DNA from: Tyto alba | Lineage: Eukaryota; Chordata; Aves; Strigiformes; Tytonidae | Assembly (NCBI RefSeq): GCF_018691265.1 | Contig: NW_024881330.1 | Location: 16,367,386-16,431,385 of the forward strand | Length of the DNA: 64,000 nt | Reading direction: 5' to 3' | Shown here: positions 47,831-60,912 of the stretch, one piece after another | Numbering within the stretch: position 1 is the first letter of the stretch | Layout: each line of letters begins with the position of its first letter | The notes under the pieces: generated by a model | Databases searched by the model: none | Seen by the model: the letters and a program-made list of their open reading frames with translations, nothing else | What the model was told of the DNA's origin: nothing | Made by a program: the position numbers and the translations under genes

Positions 47831-50099
47831 GCAATGTATTCCTTTGCAATAAGATGAAAAGTTACTGAATTTGCTGCAGTATTATCTTCAAGGGAAGACA
47901 ATCACTCTGTAGGGTTCATATGCAATATTTCTATACATTCATCTCTGTAACTTATATATCAGACTTGGTCGTCAGAAAATTTAATCTGGAAATTAGAAAG
48001 TTTCTAGCAATTGCAGCAATCTACTTTTAAAATATGCTTCCAATAAAAATAACATGAGCACACACTTACCTGCTTTTAAGGTGGAATTAATAATCCTGTG
48101 AAAGGACCTATTTACAATAGCTACTAGGTGGACACTACAGGATAGGTGGTCCTTTTTTTCCCCATTTTTTCATGGACTAATAATACGGCTTTGCCTGGCA
48201 GAGAGACCTCACATTCTCTGCTGGGTGGGTTAAGGAGTCAGAAGACATTTCTGTAGTTAAGGAGCTGCTATCATTTGCTCTTGCTTTTGGCAATCATTTC
48301 CAATAACTTTTATGTTCTGATAGATGCCACTCCTGATACTGATAAGATCCAATATTTTTTGTCTATCAGGCAACTGAAAAATAGATTTAAGACTGTTTAC
48401 CCATTTCAAATACCTCCAGGTCAGATGGCAACAAAATTCTACCACTAATGAACAATGTTGGATTTGTTTCAGCAATGATTCTTCCATTCTGTTATCAATG
48501 AACTGAGCCTTCAGATCTAATAAGGTCTATTGATTCATGTAGATTTGTAATATTTATTAATCTGTCAAATTCTTCAGATTTCTATCATATTAATGAAAGA
48601 GGCAGTACACAATTCTGAAGAAATATCTATTACTTTCAGCAATATAGTTACTGCCTAGTATATGATCACTGAAGGTGTAAAGCCCAGAAACTGTGAAGTC
48701 AGTAGACACATTTCACTAAGATTTGGATGAGCTCAAAATATTTGTGCAACCCCATTGGCAAGGAAGCCTAGCATTGAAGAAACTTGAGTCTAAAGATTCC
48801 TCAAGTCTCTTGTTCTCTTAAGGCCAACTTTTATGAAAGTCAATGGGAGGCTAGTTTCCAACAAAATTAATGACTGCATATTAATGGTTATTCAGAAAAT
48901 TTAATTGTTTGGTCTTTGAGGAAGACACTAACCCTTTCTATTGTATTTGGACCACAGGAAGAACACCAATGTTATTCAACAAGGTAGGAATAATGGTCTG
49001 GGGGGAAAAAGAAAGACAGCATCCAGTAACAAGAAAAAAAAGCGCACAATGATTAGTCAAAGAACAACAAAAAGGGAATAATAACACACAGAGCTCCTCA
49101 ACATAAATCTTATTTCTAGTTTGATGGGCTAGATACAGAGGCCTTTATAGTTAAATCAAATTAAATTACAGTTGTTTGTATATACTCACACATATATCTA
49201 AATGTAATATGTCTAAAAAGTCTATACCAACATAAAAATATATTAGATGTTCTTGTTAAGAATAAACAAACATTGCCTTGTTTGGCAGAATTTTCAAATG
49301 CATATTGCTTCCTTTATTTATTTTTTTATTACAATAAAAATGTGTTTTGTATTAAATCTATTGTTATAAAGAAATTAAGCCCTGAAATCTGCCAGCATGG
49401 CTTTTTTCCATGAAGTGGAAAAAAAATCCCTCCTGTTTTAGATACTTGAAAACATTAGAAATCTGAAAATGAAAAGACCAGCCTCTGCGTAGCAAATTAC
49501 TCCATAAAAATAAAAAGAATTCTTCTGTGTGAACTTAAATGGTTTGAAAGCAGAACATAGCAGAAGAGAATAGCGTGCATGGCCATAAAGGAAAACAGAG
49601 GGTTTAAGTCAATCTTTACAGATGTATCGGAGCCATTCAGGAAGAAAAATAATAAAAAATAAGTAAATCAGAGGCTATTTCACAGCGATTTGGGTCTGAT
49701 TCCTTCTCTACTGGAGCAAAAATTTTTTCTTGAGCTTGTGCTTGTAAAGAAAATTGCAAGAAAATACTTACAAAAAGTCTTTTCCTTGATCTGCTCCTTA
49801 GCTTTGAACAATGGAGACAAAATTTTATGGCCTTACATCTGTATTAAGGGCTATGACTTGCAAGGCCTAAGTTTCCAAACTTTACCACTCAGAGTGCTTA
49901 CTTTCTCCTTTCATCTTCTTCTATGGTTTAACCTACTCTCCACGCTACACCTTATTATTCCCCTGTGTCCATCTACATTTTGTTATTATCATTAATTCTG
50001 TTTACTGGGTTATATATAACTCAGTGATATCAAGTTGTACTTAGATTCTACTCTGCAAAGTATTTTAAAAATACTTAATAAAAGACAATCCTTGCTCCA
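47831..50099. other. AT-rich noncoding stretch, no gene recognised
   Basis: No gene supported. About 48830-48895 contains GAAAGTCAATGGGAGGC, a word common in the unnamed amniote repeat seen at 44757-45000, but too short to call. A 101-codon plus frame (49690-49995) has no recognised domain. Confidence 0.5.
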
Positions 50100-50159
50100 G
50101 CAAGCAAAACGCTGAAAGAGGTGGAAGATTTAGGGGAAAATTACAATCCTGCAAGTTTC

Positions 50160-50265
50160 CCTGTCCAAGATTCTAGGGTCGGTCAGTGGCAAAATCAGAG
50201 ATAGTGTCTTATCTCTGAGGTCCTTATAACTCCCTGATCTGTCTCTCATTGCCTGATTTCTCCTT
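50160..50265 (-). repeat. Weak MIR-like fragment
   Basis: GGTCAGTGGCAAAATCAGAGA and CTCCCTGATCTGTCTC faintly follow the reverse-strand MIR end 'agtggcagagccaggattcgaacc...'. Identity is marginal. Confidence 0.25.
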
Positions 50266-50454
50266 TCACCCTCAGGAATTACCTCAGAGGCTACTGTAGC
50301 AGCCTCATGAACACTCAGCAGGAGAACAGCCATGTATAAAGATCCAGGTCACTTGTCAAAGAAGAAATGGTCTAAGTGTTCAGAGGAAAAAGAGATTTTG
50401 AGCAAATGCCAAATGAACATATATCTTGCTAGATGTTTCAGGTTTTCTTTTTTC

Positions 50455-50730
50455 TTTTGGAGAGATAATCAGTGACTTGGCTGATAATAGAAGGGGACAA
50501 GCTCATCATCTTTTATCCAGACTTTAGAAAAACATTTAACAAAATGCTTCTGAGGGAGCTGGTGAGTAAGGCCATCAGTGATGGCATTAGTATCAGGTAG
50601 GTGAAAAGGCTTAATAATGAGCTGTGTGGCATAGTGTAAATCTATGTGAAGGAGAGGTGACAGAAAGCAAAAAATTAAGGACCTTTATGACTTGGTATTG
50701 GGACCAGTTCTGTTCAAGATTTATGTATAG
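50455..50730 (+). pseudogene. Broken CR1-type LINE ORF2 reverse transcriptase fragment
   Basis: Translated in the frame of 50493, the segment reads VTWLIIEGDK and then DFRKTFN, which corresponds to the LDFSKAFD core of CR1-clade reverse transcriptases; after a stop it reads VKRLNNEL, matching the WLNGR region, and with a frameshift it ends LVLGPVLFKIY at about 50690-50726, the SVLGPVLFNIF motif. The motifs are in the correct order with compressed spacing. There are stops and frameshifts and the catalytic FADD motif is not seen, so the fragment is inactive. It is much older than the two CR1 3' ends in the window. Confidence 0.7.
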
Positions 50731-53700
50731 AGTTAAATACTTGTGTGCTTTTCCTGTCTGTGAGATGAATCACGGTAGTGTCCTGCTTAATCATGATGAA
50801 GCTTGCTCAAGTTTAAGTGAAACTGCCAACCTTCCAATGGATATTAGGAAAAAAAAATTAAAACCAAAAACCAATAAGGGCACTGACGTTATTTAAGGTA
50901 GAATTCTTGAAAAATTTAGATTACTGGTCCCTTGTTTCATTTACATTCATCTTCCTGTGGCTTCACTTTAGCCCCAGACACAGTTTTGACACTATTGTTG
51001 CTGACTGTGACAGACCTGGGCTGTCATACAGCCCTTTCATGTGTTTTCTGGTGTTTTGAAATGGCTGAAGGTACTGCTCAGTGGAGGGGTTATATATCTG
51101 TTTGTGTTTCAAAAGATTCTGGCCAGGATGCCACTCAAATCTGTGTATTTCTGCTGCTATAATGATCTTTTGAAGCTACAGATACCTGAGTAAAATTATA
51201 AGATACCTGTGTTTGCTTCAGATTGCACATCTTAAGCGCTGTCTTCAGTCTAGGATAGTTGGTAAGCCACCATAGTCAAGCTACCATGCATGACTGTAAC
51301 AGGCAACACGTGAAGTTATACGGGCAGAAATTGTATAGTATTCTGCTTGCATAGTAAATGTGAAAGTCTGCCTACTTTCAGCTAGCTGTCATTTCACAGC
51401 TGAAAGCAGTCTTTGACATGAGTCTGTAATGATGCTTGTGTTTACAGCCCTTCATCTACTGCAAAATGTTTTACCTGTGTCCACACTGCAGCTGTTAACT
51501 TGGAGTTTCTACTGTCAGACTGGACCGTGTTATAAAAGGAACATTGACAGGTTCTTACAGTTGAGCAATAGAGATACTGACAAGGCCTTACTAAGGGTTG
51601 TCTTTCCACATAAGGTAAAAGTAAGGATTTTCAGTCTGTTGACTGCTGGTGGAGGGAGGAGAAACCATTGAGCTGAGCTTAGATGAGTGGCTTTCAAGGA
51701 AGGAAGCACCAGTGGTAGGGAGCAGAACTTATGGAATGCAGATTTAACCAAAACAGATGAAGCCATCTCCAGCATATCCTTGAAGATCTGATTATGGGGT
51801 AGCACAAAGATGGCATAAAACCAAATTTTCCTTTCCTTATGGGCAGATCTTGAGATTGTCCTAGAAGTGAGGAAAGCATTCCTGAATAGGATTAGCCCAG
51901 CTCTGGTCTTGAACAGTTCTCTCCCAGCCAATTCATAGGATGCTCTTTTTTCATCTCACATAAGATGTCCACATGTATTATCCTTTGCAAGACAGAAGAG
52001 ACAGAACTTAAATGAAATCCAGTCTCAAACACAATGGGGATGTTCTAGCGAGCATGGTGGCCCACCCAGATTTTGGAACTCTCTAGTCTGCAGTCTGAAG
52101 AACATGCATTGGTATGGGAAATGTAAATTTTAACTAAATAACTAAGGCCAAAGCCTTGCTGCTAGGCAAGCTGGTGTAGGGGGCCTAGTAAACTCTTGGT
52201 ATCATTATCATGCAGCAGTTATAGAACCAGAGGTTAAATCTGGCTTAATATCTCTCAAAACAGATGACAAACATCAAAGAGAAGAGTTAATCTGATAATT
52301 AGGTTAGCTGCTTTGAACTCTGGGAAATGGATTGTATTTAGTTTCTTATGCTTCCAATGACTAGGTTTTCAACCTTTTGCAAGTCACCTAAGGTGTTCTA
52401 AGTTACCTTCAGATCATTTGTATGTATGCATTCATTACAGATGTCAAAATGTCTTGAAGACACATTTCACTTCCTAGCAGGGTAATTCCTAACACTTACA
52501 CTAATTTTGGCAATCTGATGTTGCCACACTGAGAGTGTGTGATCTTTCGATCTCTTCCTCACCTTTGGATATAACTGAAGGCCAGGATGATCTGATATGT
52601 AATTACTACACTGTATAAGATGCAGAATTGATTACTTGCTTGGATTCATTGAACAGAATTTAGGAGGAAACTAGATAGTTTGCTATAGGATCTTGGTGTG
52701 AATCAACAGAACCAAAGAGTAATTCTGGATTAAAGAGAACATAGTAAAAAGGTGCTGCTGTGTTGAAGGACACCACTTCCCTACTTGAGCATCAGAGAAC
52801 AGGAAGATACATAGTTTACTAAAACATAAGACTGGAAACTATCACTGAAGATTTTCAGTCTGTCATTCCTTCTCTGTTGGAACAGGATCCAGATAGCAGA
52901 GGTAGTACTGTCTTTTGTCTGAAGATTTCCAAATTTCTTTTAAAAACTCTTCCAAAACAGCAATTTCACAAATCATCTTAGAAGTGCCACAGATGAACAG
53001 AATTATTGCCTGTTAGGAACACGATACTTTCTTGCTAGGAAAATAACAAAGTGAGAGTACTAGCAATTCTAGTTGAATATTTCTGGTGTATGCTGCCGCC
53101 TTCATCAAAACCAGAGAAAGTACTTTGTGGGAAAGAAAAGAAGAAGAAACTACAGAACAAAAAGCTTAGATGTTAATATGCAGTTTTCTGGTTTGTTTTC
53201 CAAGAGACTCAAGCATGATTAAGCTAAGCAGACATTCCTTGGACAGAAGGCAAACTTTTATAACCAGGCAGAACACTGACCTTATGGAAGACAATACTTT
53301 TGAAAAAGAGGCTTTGAGTCTCTGTATGACATAACAAATGACATTAAACCCTCCATGGTGACTTTTTAAAACTTTGACAGGTTGGCGTATTGAGTTTTGA
53401 ATAAATATGTAGCCACATATGTGCACACACAGATACAGACAAATACTTGAATATTTTGTTTTGCAGTACTGTTTGTTCTATTTTTGTTGTCATCTTTCTG
53501 TAGGCTTTTCTTTGTGACAAACTTACTGAAAAATCTTTGCCCAAGGTATAGACAAAATTTGAAAATTCTGTCTAGGCACATTGAATAAGTACAGTTCATG
53601 TATGTGTCTTTGTTAGAATGCAGGTAATTTGTAAATCCTGTTTTGAAAGGGGACTGAACATGCCCATAAATTTACAAAATTGTTTTGTCTGTCTTTACTC

Positions 53701-55002
53701 ATACCACAGCTTCAAATCACTATTCACAGCTGGAATAGGTGACTTCCACCAAAGTAGGTAGAAATGTTTTGGTCTACTCCAAGATGAATGTTTTCACATT
53801 TATAGACCCCATTGACAGTAATCAGCATACCTAAAAATAGCTGCATCCAGTTGAGAAGTCTCATTTCCCCAGTCTTTCTCTAGTTAACAGAGAGACAGTT
53901 TTATCTAGTGGGTGTTGTAGACCAATTTAGTTAACTGTAGTGACTGTCTAGGAAGTTTAGTGAAACTAATGTCCTTATTTAAGAATAACAGCCATACGCC
54001 TGCAACTGGGCTGTGTGAATTCTCCCCAGTGTTTGTTATTTCATTGAAACATATATTTCTTCTTTTTTTTCCTTTTTATTTCATACTGAAATATAATTCC
54101 TTAGTGGTTATACAAACGTAATAGGATCTCATTATGTCCAATTTTCAGGGGTAAGGTATCCATGAAAAGGATGTATCTGGAGTATGTAAGAGAGTGTCAA
54201 ATTATATTTTAGGAAAGCTACTTCTCAAGATGTACCAGAAGAGAATGAATTGAGAGAAGTTGTCAAATAAAATTCTTACATAGATTCTACAGTAACTGGT
54301 TATACACTTCTTTTCTTTTTACCCTGCCAGACATCAGCAGACTTAGCAGCTATCCACAATATTTTTGAGAAGCCATCACAAGCCATCAGACAAGTAACCA
54401 CATTATCTAGATGAGCTTCCCATCAAGAGAAAAACAGTAATTGAACCATAGAGTTGAGAGTAATTGAGCCAGGATACTGAGGGCACCTAGACAGCAAATT
54501 AAAACAACACAACTAATTGGTAGCATTGTAAAAAATTAATTTATAATAAAACATTTTTATTAGCTGAGTGCAACTAAATACTTGACAGTTTTAAGCACTT
54601 CTAGTGAAACAAATTGTTAATTTAGAAATTTGTGTAATAAGTCTGTGTTAGAAATAATTTGCCTAATTATGTTAGGCTTAAGATTTGGTGGTATGTTTTT
54701 TTTCTTCCTAAGATTAATTTTTCTGAGAACAGTTTAATTGTAAATGAAGGGTAACAACCAAAATATTATGTATAAGATCAATTACCTTCAGTTTTTCCTA
54801 ACAAGCTGGTCTGATTTTCAAGTTTGTATTGGCCATGGGTAGAATTAATGCAAACCCCAAAGGTCTGAAAATTAGACCCCCAAAATATACTGTGGTATTG
54901 AGACAGCACAAGTTAAAAACTGTAGATGAGAGTTATAAAGAAGTGCAGGAACACCTGGAGTGCTTTATGGACCTAGTCATTCCATGAAAGCCAGCGCTCA
55001 GA
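50731..55002. other. Noncoding stretch, no gene recognised
   Basis: No exon supported. A 133-codon minus frame at 51530-51931 is in a GC-moderate patch and shows no recognised domain. The rest is AT-rich unique-looking DNA. Confidence 0.5.
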
Positions 55003-55051
55003 TTTTTTTTTGTTGTTGTTGTTTTTTTGTTTGTTTGTTTGTTTGTTTTTT
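55003..55051. repeat. GTT/GTTT microsatellite
   Basis: T-run, then four GTT-type units, a second T-run and five GTTT units are read directly across 49 bases. It is a candidate length-polymorphic locus. Confidence 0.9.
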
Positions 55052-57067
55052 CCTAAAATCTGCTTTAGGAGAAGCAGACACCTAAAAGTAAGTCTGACCA
55101 GTGGGTGCCAAAACCTCTGAGTTCATCCCGTATGTGCTGGTCCTTGAAACAGAAAGAATGGGGTTCCCTGGACAGACATATCCAACTGAGAGCACAACAG
55201 TGTGACCTGAACACACAGAAATTAGTACCGTGGATACATTAGCACTGTGCTGTGTCTGCACTAAATTAACAGTGGCTGAGAGTCAGTGTAGCTCTTGCAA
55301 CTATGTTGAGACCTTTGCCAGATGGAGGCCCTTGCTGTGGCCTGGATGGGTCTGTCTTCAACTGAATAAGATAACCTGAGAACCCATCTTGGAGCAAAGT
55401 CACTCCTCCAGCTCTTCCACTAAAAGAAGGATGCTGAAATGTTCCCTTCTTTTTATTTCTTTCTTCTCATATAATGACTTGGCCATCAGAGCATGAATCA
55501 GAGGTGCAGAAGATCAAGATTAAATTAATTCTTTTGGCTAAACCTGCCACTTTCACATTCTATAAAACTGCTAAAACCAGAAGGCAGGAGAGTACATGTC
55601 AAATAGATGCTCTCCATCCCTCTTCTTGAAATTATAATAACCAAATATTTATTGACCAAGAATGTGAGCATCAGTCTACACCTTATAGGCTAAGATGCAT
55701 GTGTTTTATCTGAGTATTAGTTGCTGATCCAATGGTGATTCAATTAAATCTTGATTTAGTATACTTGAATATAAATTGAAAAAGGACTGAAATACAGATG
55801 TCAAATCAAGATGCCTTGTCAGATGAGTTTTCCAAAGCATACACTAGTCTAATAGAGCCATAATCACATATTCCTCTGTTCTAGCCCAGTGAATATTTGA
55901 TTTTTTCATACAAATTTAAAGACTGAACAGAAGAGGGTTGAGAATGTCTTGCCACTGAGTATTTTATATCTTAGTCACTTATATATTCACTAAGAAGGTA
56001 GGAAATGCTGTTTGAAGTCTCCCTAGGCAAGTGAGGTCACTGAGCTTGCATCTTTCACATCTTGAGAAGGATCATTGCTACTTACCTACTCTATAATTTA
56101 ACAGTAAACCCCAGGCATTATTTTTTGTCAAGTCTAAAGAGTATGTATTCTTTGAGAAGATCTTGACTGCAGACTTTGCAGATTAAATACTATGTTGACC
56201 CCGTTGGACTTTTGTGCATAGCTTCCCAGAACTTGTGCAATTCTAGATCCGTGCAAGGATTTCAGAATCACACTAAGATACCCATAGACTTGCAATGTCT
56301 CATAGGTCAAACATATGTAGAGAGAGAATTAAAATTGTGGGTGTTTGGTGTTGAGTAGACATAGATATCAAGGTCTTTTGGTGGTACTAGTCCTTCAGCT
56401 GGTGTCAGCTCACTAAGTTGTATGTTTTACACTAGACACTAGAACTGTACTGTGTAACAGTCTTCTGGATACTGAAACAATTTGAAAGTAAACAATGTTT
56501 GTTTCAAGTACAGGTCTAATATAATTGATTAAATACACTAGATGAATGTATAAAATTAATGTTACGAGGATATGAAAGGTTATTTATCAAATAATGAGTA
56601 ATGAGAATACAACACAAATTAATCTGATCATAAAAGAAAAGCTCAGCACACATCCTAATTGCTAATAATAAACTGCAATGACCTGTGGTTCCCGCTCAAT
56701 CAAGTCAGTCTTTTCAATATAAGAGGAAATAAATTGGGTCTGACTGTGTTTTTATTTACATGTGTATAAAGTATCATTAAAAATGATGAGGCGAAGTTAG
56801 CAGTGGTTTGAGATCAGAACGTGATCCCTGAAGTGTTTTGATGTATCTAAATCAGCCTTTATAAGAGGTAAGTGTTAAAAGGATGCCTCTAGAATAATGT
56901 TATCTTTCATTTCTTCTTCTGTATTATTGTTACTTCAGATGTTGTCAGAACAAAAGTGATATGAAGAAAAATATAACTCTGGGCTTGCACCAGTAAGAGG
57001 TATTGCATAAATATGGGACATGAAACTGAAAAGGGCTCAAAGTATGTTAGAAAGACAACGACATTCT
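55052..57067. other. Noncoding stretch, no gene recognised
   Basis: No gene or recognisable repeat. About 55080-55400 is slightly GC-richer without a family match. Confidence 0.5.
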
Positions 57068-57088
57068 AAAAAAAAAAAAAAAAAAAAA
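57068..57088. repeat. Homopolymer A21
   Basis: Twenty-one consecutive A residues are read directly. No AATAAA signal or retroposed body is evident upstream. Confidence 0.9.
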
Positions 57089-58493
57089 TCCCTGATTTAA
57101 AAACAAGCAGACTAAAACTATACTTGGATAAAAATATAGACCCATCTTTGTGAAATATAGTAAAAATGAGTTTTAATCCCCTTAAAGATAGATTGTTCAA
57201 CCTCTATATCATGAAGTGAGGATGCTAATAATCTTTGACTTCAGCAGAAACTTCAGTCTGAATGAAGGGTGACAAATACCCCTAGGTGAGAACTTGACTT
57301 TCTAAATGTTCACCATCTGAGTATGAGAGCTGCTTTCATTTCAAAGAAAGATGTTCCTGGCACAAGTACAAGTCTGTCCTCTTCCCTTCAGGAAAGCTTT
57401 TCAGATGACAATTGATTTCTTTGGCAATGAACATGCAGACAAGATAGTATATCTGACACATGCCTTTTAAAATCAAGTAAAATGCACATATTTTTTTCTG
57501 GCATATAAAAAAAAATAGTTGTCTGAGAAACAGGTGGGTGATCAGACACCATTGCTAAAATCTGAAATATCTTCATAATTTTGGGCTTACTTTAGTTCCA
57601 AAGCTGGCAAGAATTTCTGACTCATAAGAATATAAAATGTTGTGAGGGCAATTAATCTTGTGAAATTTGTCATTCTTTTTAACTAAAATCTCATTAAAAA
57701 TTATGTATTTAAACTTACCATATTTTATGGGAAGCTTTTATGGAGGAAGGTGTACCTTAACTCGTATGTAAAAAGGTTTCTTGACAGACAGTAAACTCTA
57801 CCACACAGTCTACAATGCATCACAACACTCCAAGCTAGACTGGATGTTGTATTATGTTATTAGTAAGCAGTAATGAAATACATTGTACAACATGGACACA
57901 AGAAAGCAACTTTATGGCTGATATTTCTTCTTCATCTCTTTCTGAGTTGTAAATTGTGAATGAAAGGAAGATTGGTGTTTTTCTTACTGTTAAGTTTCCA
58001 CATTAAATATAGCCATTGATTATGAAAGCATTTAAATGATAAAATTTAGTTAGGATATTATGTCTTATTAAAATATATTTGGCACCATTCAGATTTAGTT
58101 TGCCAAGTAATCTGCTCTAATATTAATGTCTAATGTACTAGGCACTTTGTAGTGGCCTTGCTTGGAATAAGGTATAACACACATTCCAGGCTTTGATTAT
58201 GAATTAACCAGTGGCTTGTAGAACAGATACTGATGGAGGTGATGAGAGTTTCTTTAATACAGATGTTTCTAAATACATAAAAATGATCCAATAGTCTGAA
58301 GATCTAATGTAACTCCAGAAATATTTTGAGAAGCACAGTGAGGTGTTTGCCAGAGATTTAGACATTGACAAATAGCCTCCTTTGAGTGTGTGAGTTCATT
58401 GCCATTCAGCCATTCAGCTGAACCACTGGGAAATGGGGACTACTCATAAGCACCAGGGGCAGTGCAACTGCTGGACTCATTTGGTCACGTTCA
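57089..58493. other. AT-rich noncoding stretch, no gene recognised
   Basis: Nothing recognisable beyond AT-rich unique-looking DNA. Confidence 0.5.
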
Positions 58494-58522
58494 GAATGAG
58501 ATCATGTGGCTTGATCTCATTC
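58494..58522. repeat. Perfect 11-bp inverted repeat
   Basis: GAATGAGATCA (58494-58504) and TGATCTCATTC (58512-58522) are exact reverse complements around a 7-base loop. The arms are not AT-only, which makes chance less likely than for other hairpins here. Confidence 0.85.
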
Positions 58523-60097
58523 AAAATATGATTATTTTTGGTTTGGGTGTGACTTGAGGTTTGAATGTCAGGAAATGTGGAAAAAAAAAAAAAACAAAAA
58601 AAAACCCACGACAGGGTGGAGGAGCACAGACTGGGAATTTTGAAGTAGAATGAGAGAAAGACAAAACAACCAGCACAGATGGCTGCATGTTGATTTCCAC
58701 TTGCTGAGTCAAAAGTAAGTCTGAAAAGGATCAAAAGAAATAATGATTTTAACTAAATGTATTCCTTATACATAATACTAAAAAACCTTGCACCTCAGGA
58801 GAATTTGGACCCCTGATGAGAACATGCCATCACCTAAGCCTTATCATTACCATTTCACAACCACAGTTGTCCTTATAGACACTGTTGTGTTTATAGTGTA
58901 GATATTGCATATTCCAACACATGTAGCTTCTCTGGTTTCTGTAGTTGCATCCTGTCATTCAACAATATAAAATGAGGTTTTAAAAGTTCTCACCTACCCA
59001 CAGAGGTGAACCTATGCCAAAATTTGAAGGCAATATAACACCAACTTATTTTTTCAGAGCTTACACCGGTCTCGCTGTGGGCAGGCTAATTTTATTGTAT
59101 GGTCTAAGAGTGGAATCTTTTATCTCTGGAGGTCAAATCAATGGGGTGAAATTAAGCAAGTGCTTGGAGACATGCTACCAAAGTAGAGGTTTGTCTTTGT
59201 GCAATTCAGGGAAAGTCCACGAGACAGACACTCTAAGTGAGATCTAACCAATCAGAATGAGTCATTAGGTTTTTGTGATGATAGGTAAGGATAAAAGAAG
59301 GAAAAAAGCCAAGAAAAGAAAAGAAACTAAGATTTTAAGGATCATGAAGATGCCTTAGTGCTTTGACAGTCATCTTTTAAAGAAGATTGTAAAGAAATCA
59401 AATAATTTGAGGGAGATTTTGTCTGATTTAAAATTTCTTTCCATAAACAAGTGTCTTTATGTTTTGGCCAGGTGTTTGGCAGTACACCCACTGAGGGAAA
59501 AGTCAAAGTTGGCTGATTCATGTTCTGTGGTGTTACACACTATTTTGCCAGTCCAAGGAGGTGTTCTGGTTCATAGTGTTTTCTATTCTTCACCTATTGC
59601 TGACAATCTGTGATGGAAGGGTCGGTAAAAGTCCATTGCTCCACAGATGGCAGCTGACACAGTGGTCACCCCATCCAGAGGCACTGACATAATTTCTTCT
59701 ACCAACCACTCTGTCCATCAGATAATGTTGTACCTCTCTCTTGCCAGCCCTTCTCCACCATTCAGCAGCTAACTGTGGCTGAATAGCAACAGGCAGGAAA
59801 AAGCAAATGGTTTCCAGAAGTATTGAGTATCATTGATAGGCATATCCCTAGTTCTTATTGCATCTTTAATTACCAGACAGATCTTTTCTTCCTGTGTGGT
59901 TACATGCCAAAGGAATGTGCTTTTCCCGTGCTCCACTGCAGAACTGCAGATTGACCTGTACCATGACACATTCAGGCTGGAGCAGAAACGAGATATTAAA
60001 TGTCAAATAATATATGTCTTTACAGCTTGAACACAATCAAAGCCTGCAAGTTTGTGGATAACCATAACAGTAAAAGAGAATGGTTTTGCTTTTCTAG
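58523..60097. other. Noncoding stretch with an A-rich tract
   Basis: An A14 run (58581-58594), a C and an A9 run (58596-58604) form the main feature. A plus frame at 59014-59247 contains a few CpGs but no known domain. No gene supported. Confidence 0.5.
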
Positions 60098-60185
60098 TGG
60101 CTCCTATAACTGGCTGATGAGGCTCTTGGGGGCGAATGCAGTGGCTACAGGGCAGGATCCACACCAGTCCACCCTGCTCCTTGTG
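60098..60185 (+). other. Exon-like segment with consensus splice borders, unproven
   Basis: A polypyrimidine-AG acceptor (TTTTGCTTTTCTAG ending at 60097) precedes 88 bases that are GC-richer than the flanks, open in one frame (GSYNWLMRLLGANAV...), and closed by a consensus donor GTGAGT at 60186-60191. I do not recognise the peptide. Acceptor-donor pairs of this quality occur by chance in tens of kilobases, so it is only a candidate for a noncoding RNA or unknown-gene exon. Confidence 0.2.
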
Positions 60186-60206
60186 GTGAGTTAGGCACAG
60201 CTCTTA

Positions 60207-60246
60207 GGCTTTTGCCAGCACCTACTGGCTTTTGCCAGCACCTACT
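60207..60246. repeat. Exact 20-bp tandem duplication
   Basis: Two identical 20-base units abut at 60207-60226 and 60227-60246 with no mismatch, implying a recent replication-slippage event or an assembly artefact. Confidence 0.95.
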
Positions 60247-60871
60247 GCAGGCTGCTGTGGTTTCGGCAAAGTCATATAACCTCATAATGTACTGACGGTA
60301 ATGCAGATCACTTCAGTTAATAGAGATAACTTTACTTCTATTCGCAAACTGTCATTTAAGCAGAGTGTGGGAGGAGGGAGATAGAGAAAATTGAAAATTC
60401 CTTTTTTTTTTTTTTTTTTTGCAGCTGCTTAGACATTTTTCCAAAGAAGTTATAACTTGTCATTGATAAATAGTGTTCTGTACATCCGAGCATTAATTAT
60501 TTAAATTCCATTAACTTAATAATAGTATGCAATAAGTCTGCCTGCACACTCTTTTAGTTTTTCTTCTCTTTATTAAATTGGTGTTTTGATTTATTTGGGT
60601 TATTTTAACACAGAGTAAAAGTGGATCTTAGGCCATAAACCTGCAAAAACCTTAGCACCCTTCATAAACTCAGGATAATATTTTGTACCGAGGATGAAAC
60701 ACAATAACAACCCACTGCTGAAAAGGAGAGATACCACTTGCTCTTCACTTCTTTTCCAATCAACCCTCTTTCCTCCTCTGGTCTACATTCACTTTCTTTA
60801 CTTTGATCCTAAAACTCTTCACACATTTGGAGAGCCAGTTCTCTTCACCAGCCAGTCTGGTGAACCATTCA

Positions 60872-60873
<2 letters not shown>
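60247..60873. other. Noncoding stretch with a T19 run
   Basis: T19 lies at 60402-60420. Nothing else is recognised. Confidence 0.5.

Positions 60874-60912
<39 letters not shown>
60874..60912. repeat. Homopolymer T39
   Basis: Thirty-nine consecutive T residues, the longest homopolymer in the window. No AATAAA appears on the minus strand just beyond it and no target duplications are evident, so a processed insertion is not supported. Confidence 0.9.

Noticed and set aside
51530..51931. 133-codon minus frame
   Set aside because: No recognisable domain and other frames are open in the same patch; treated as chance.
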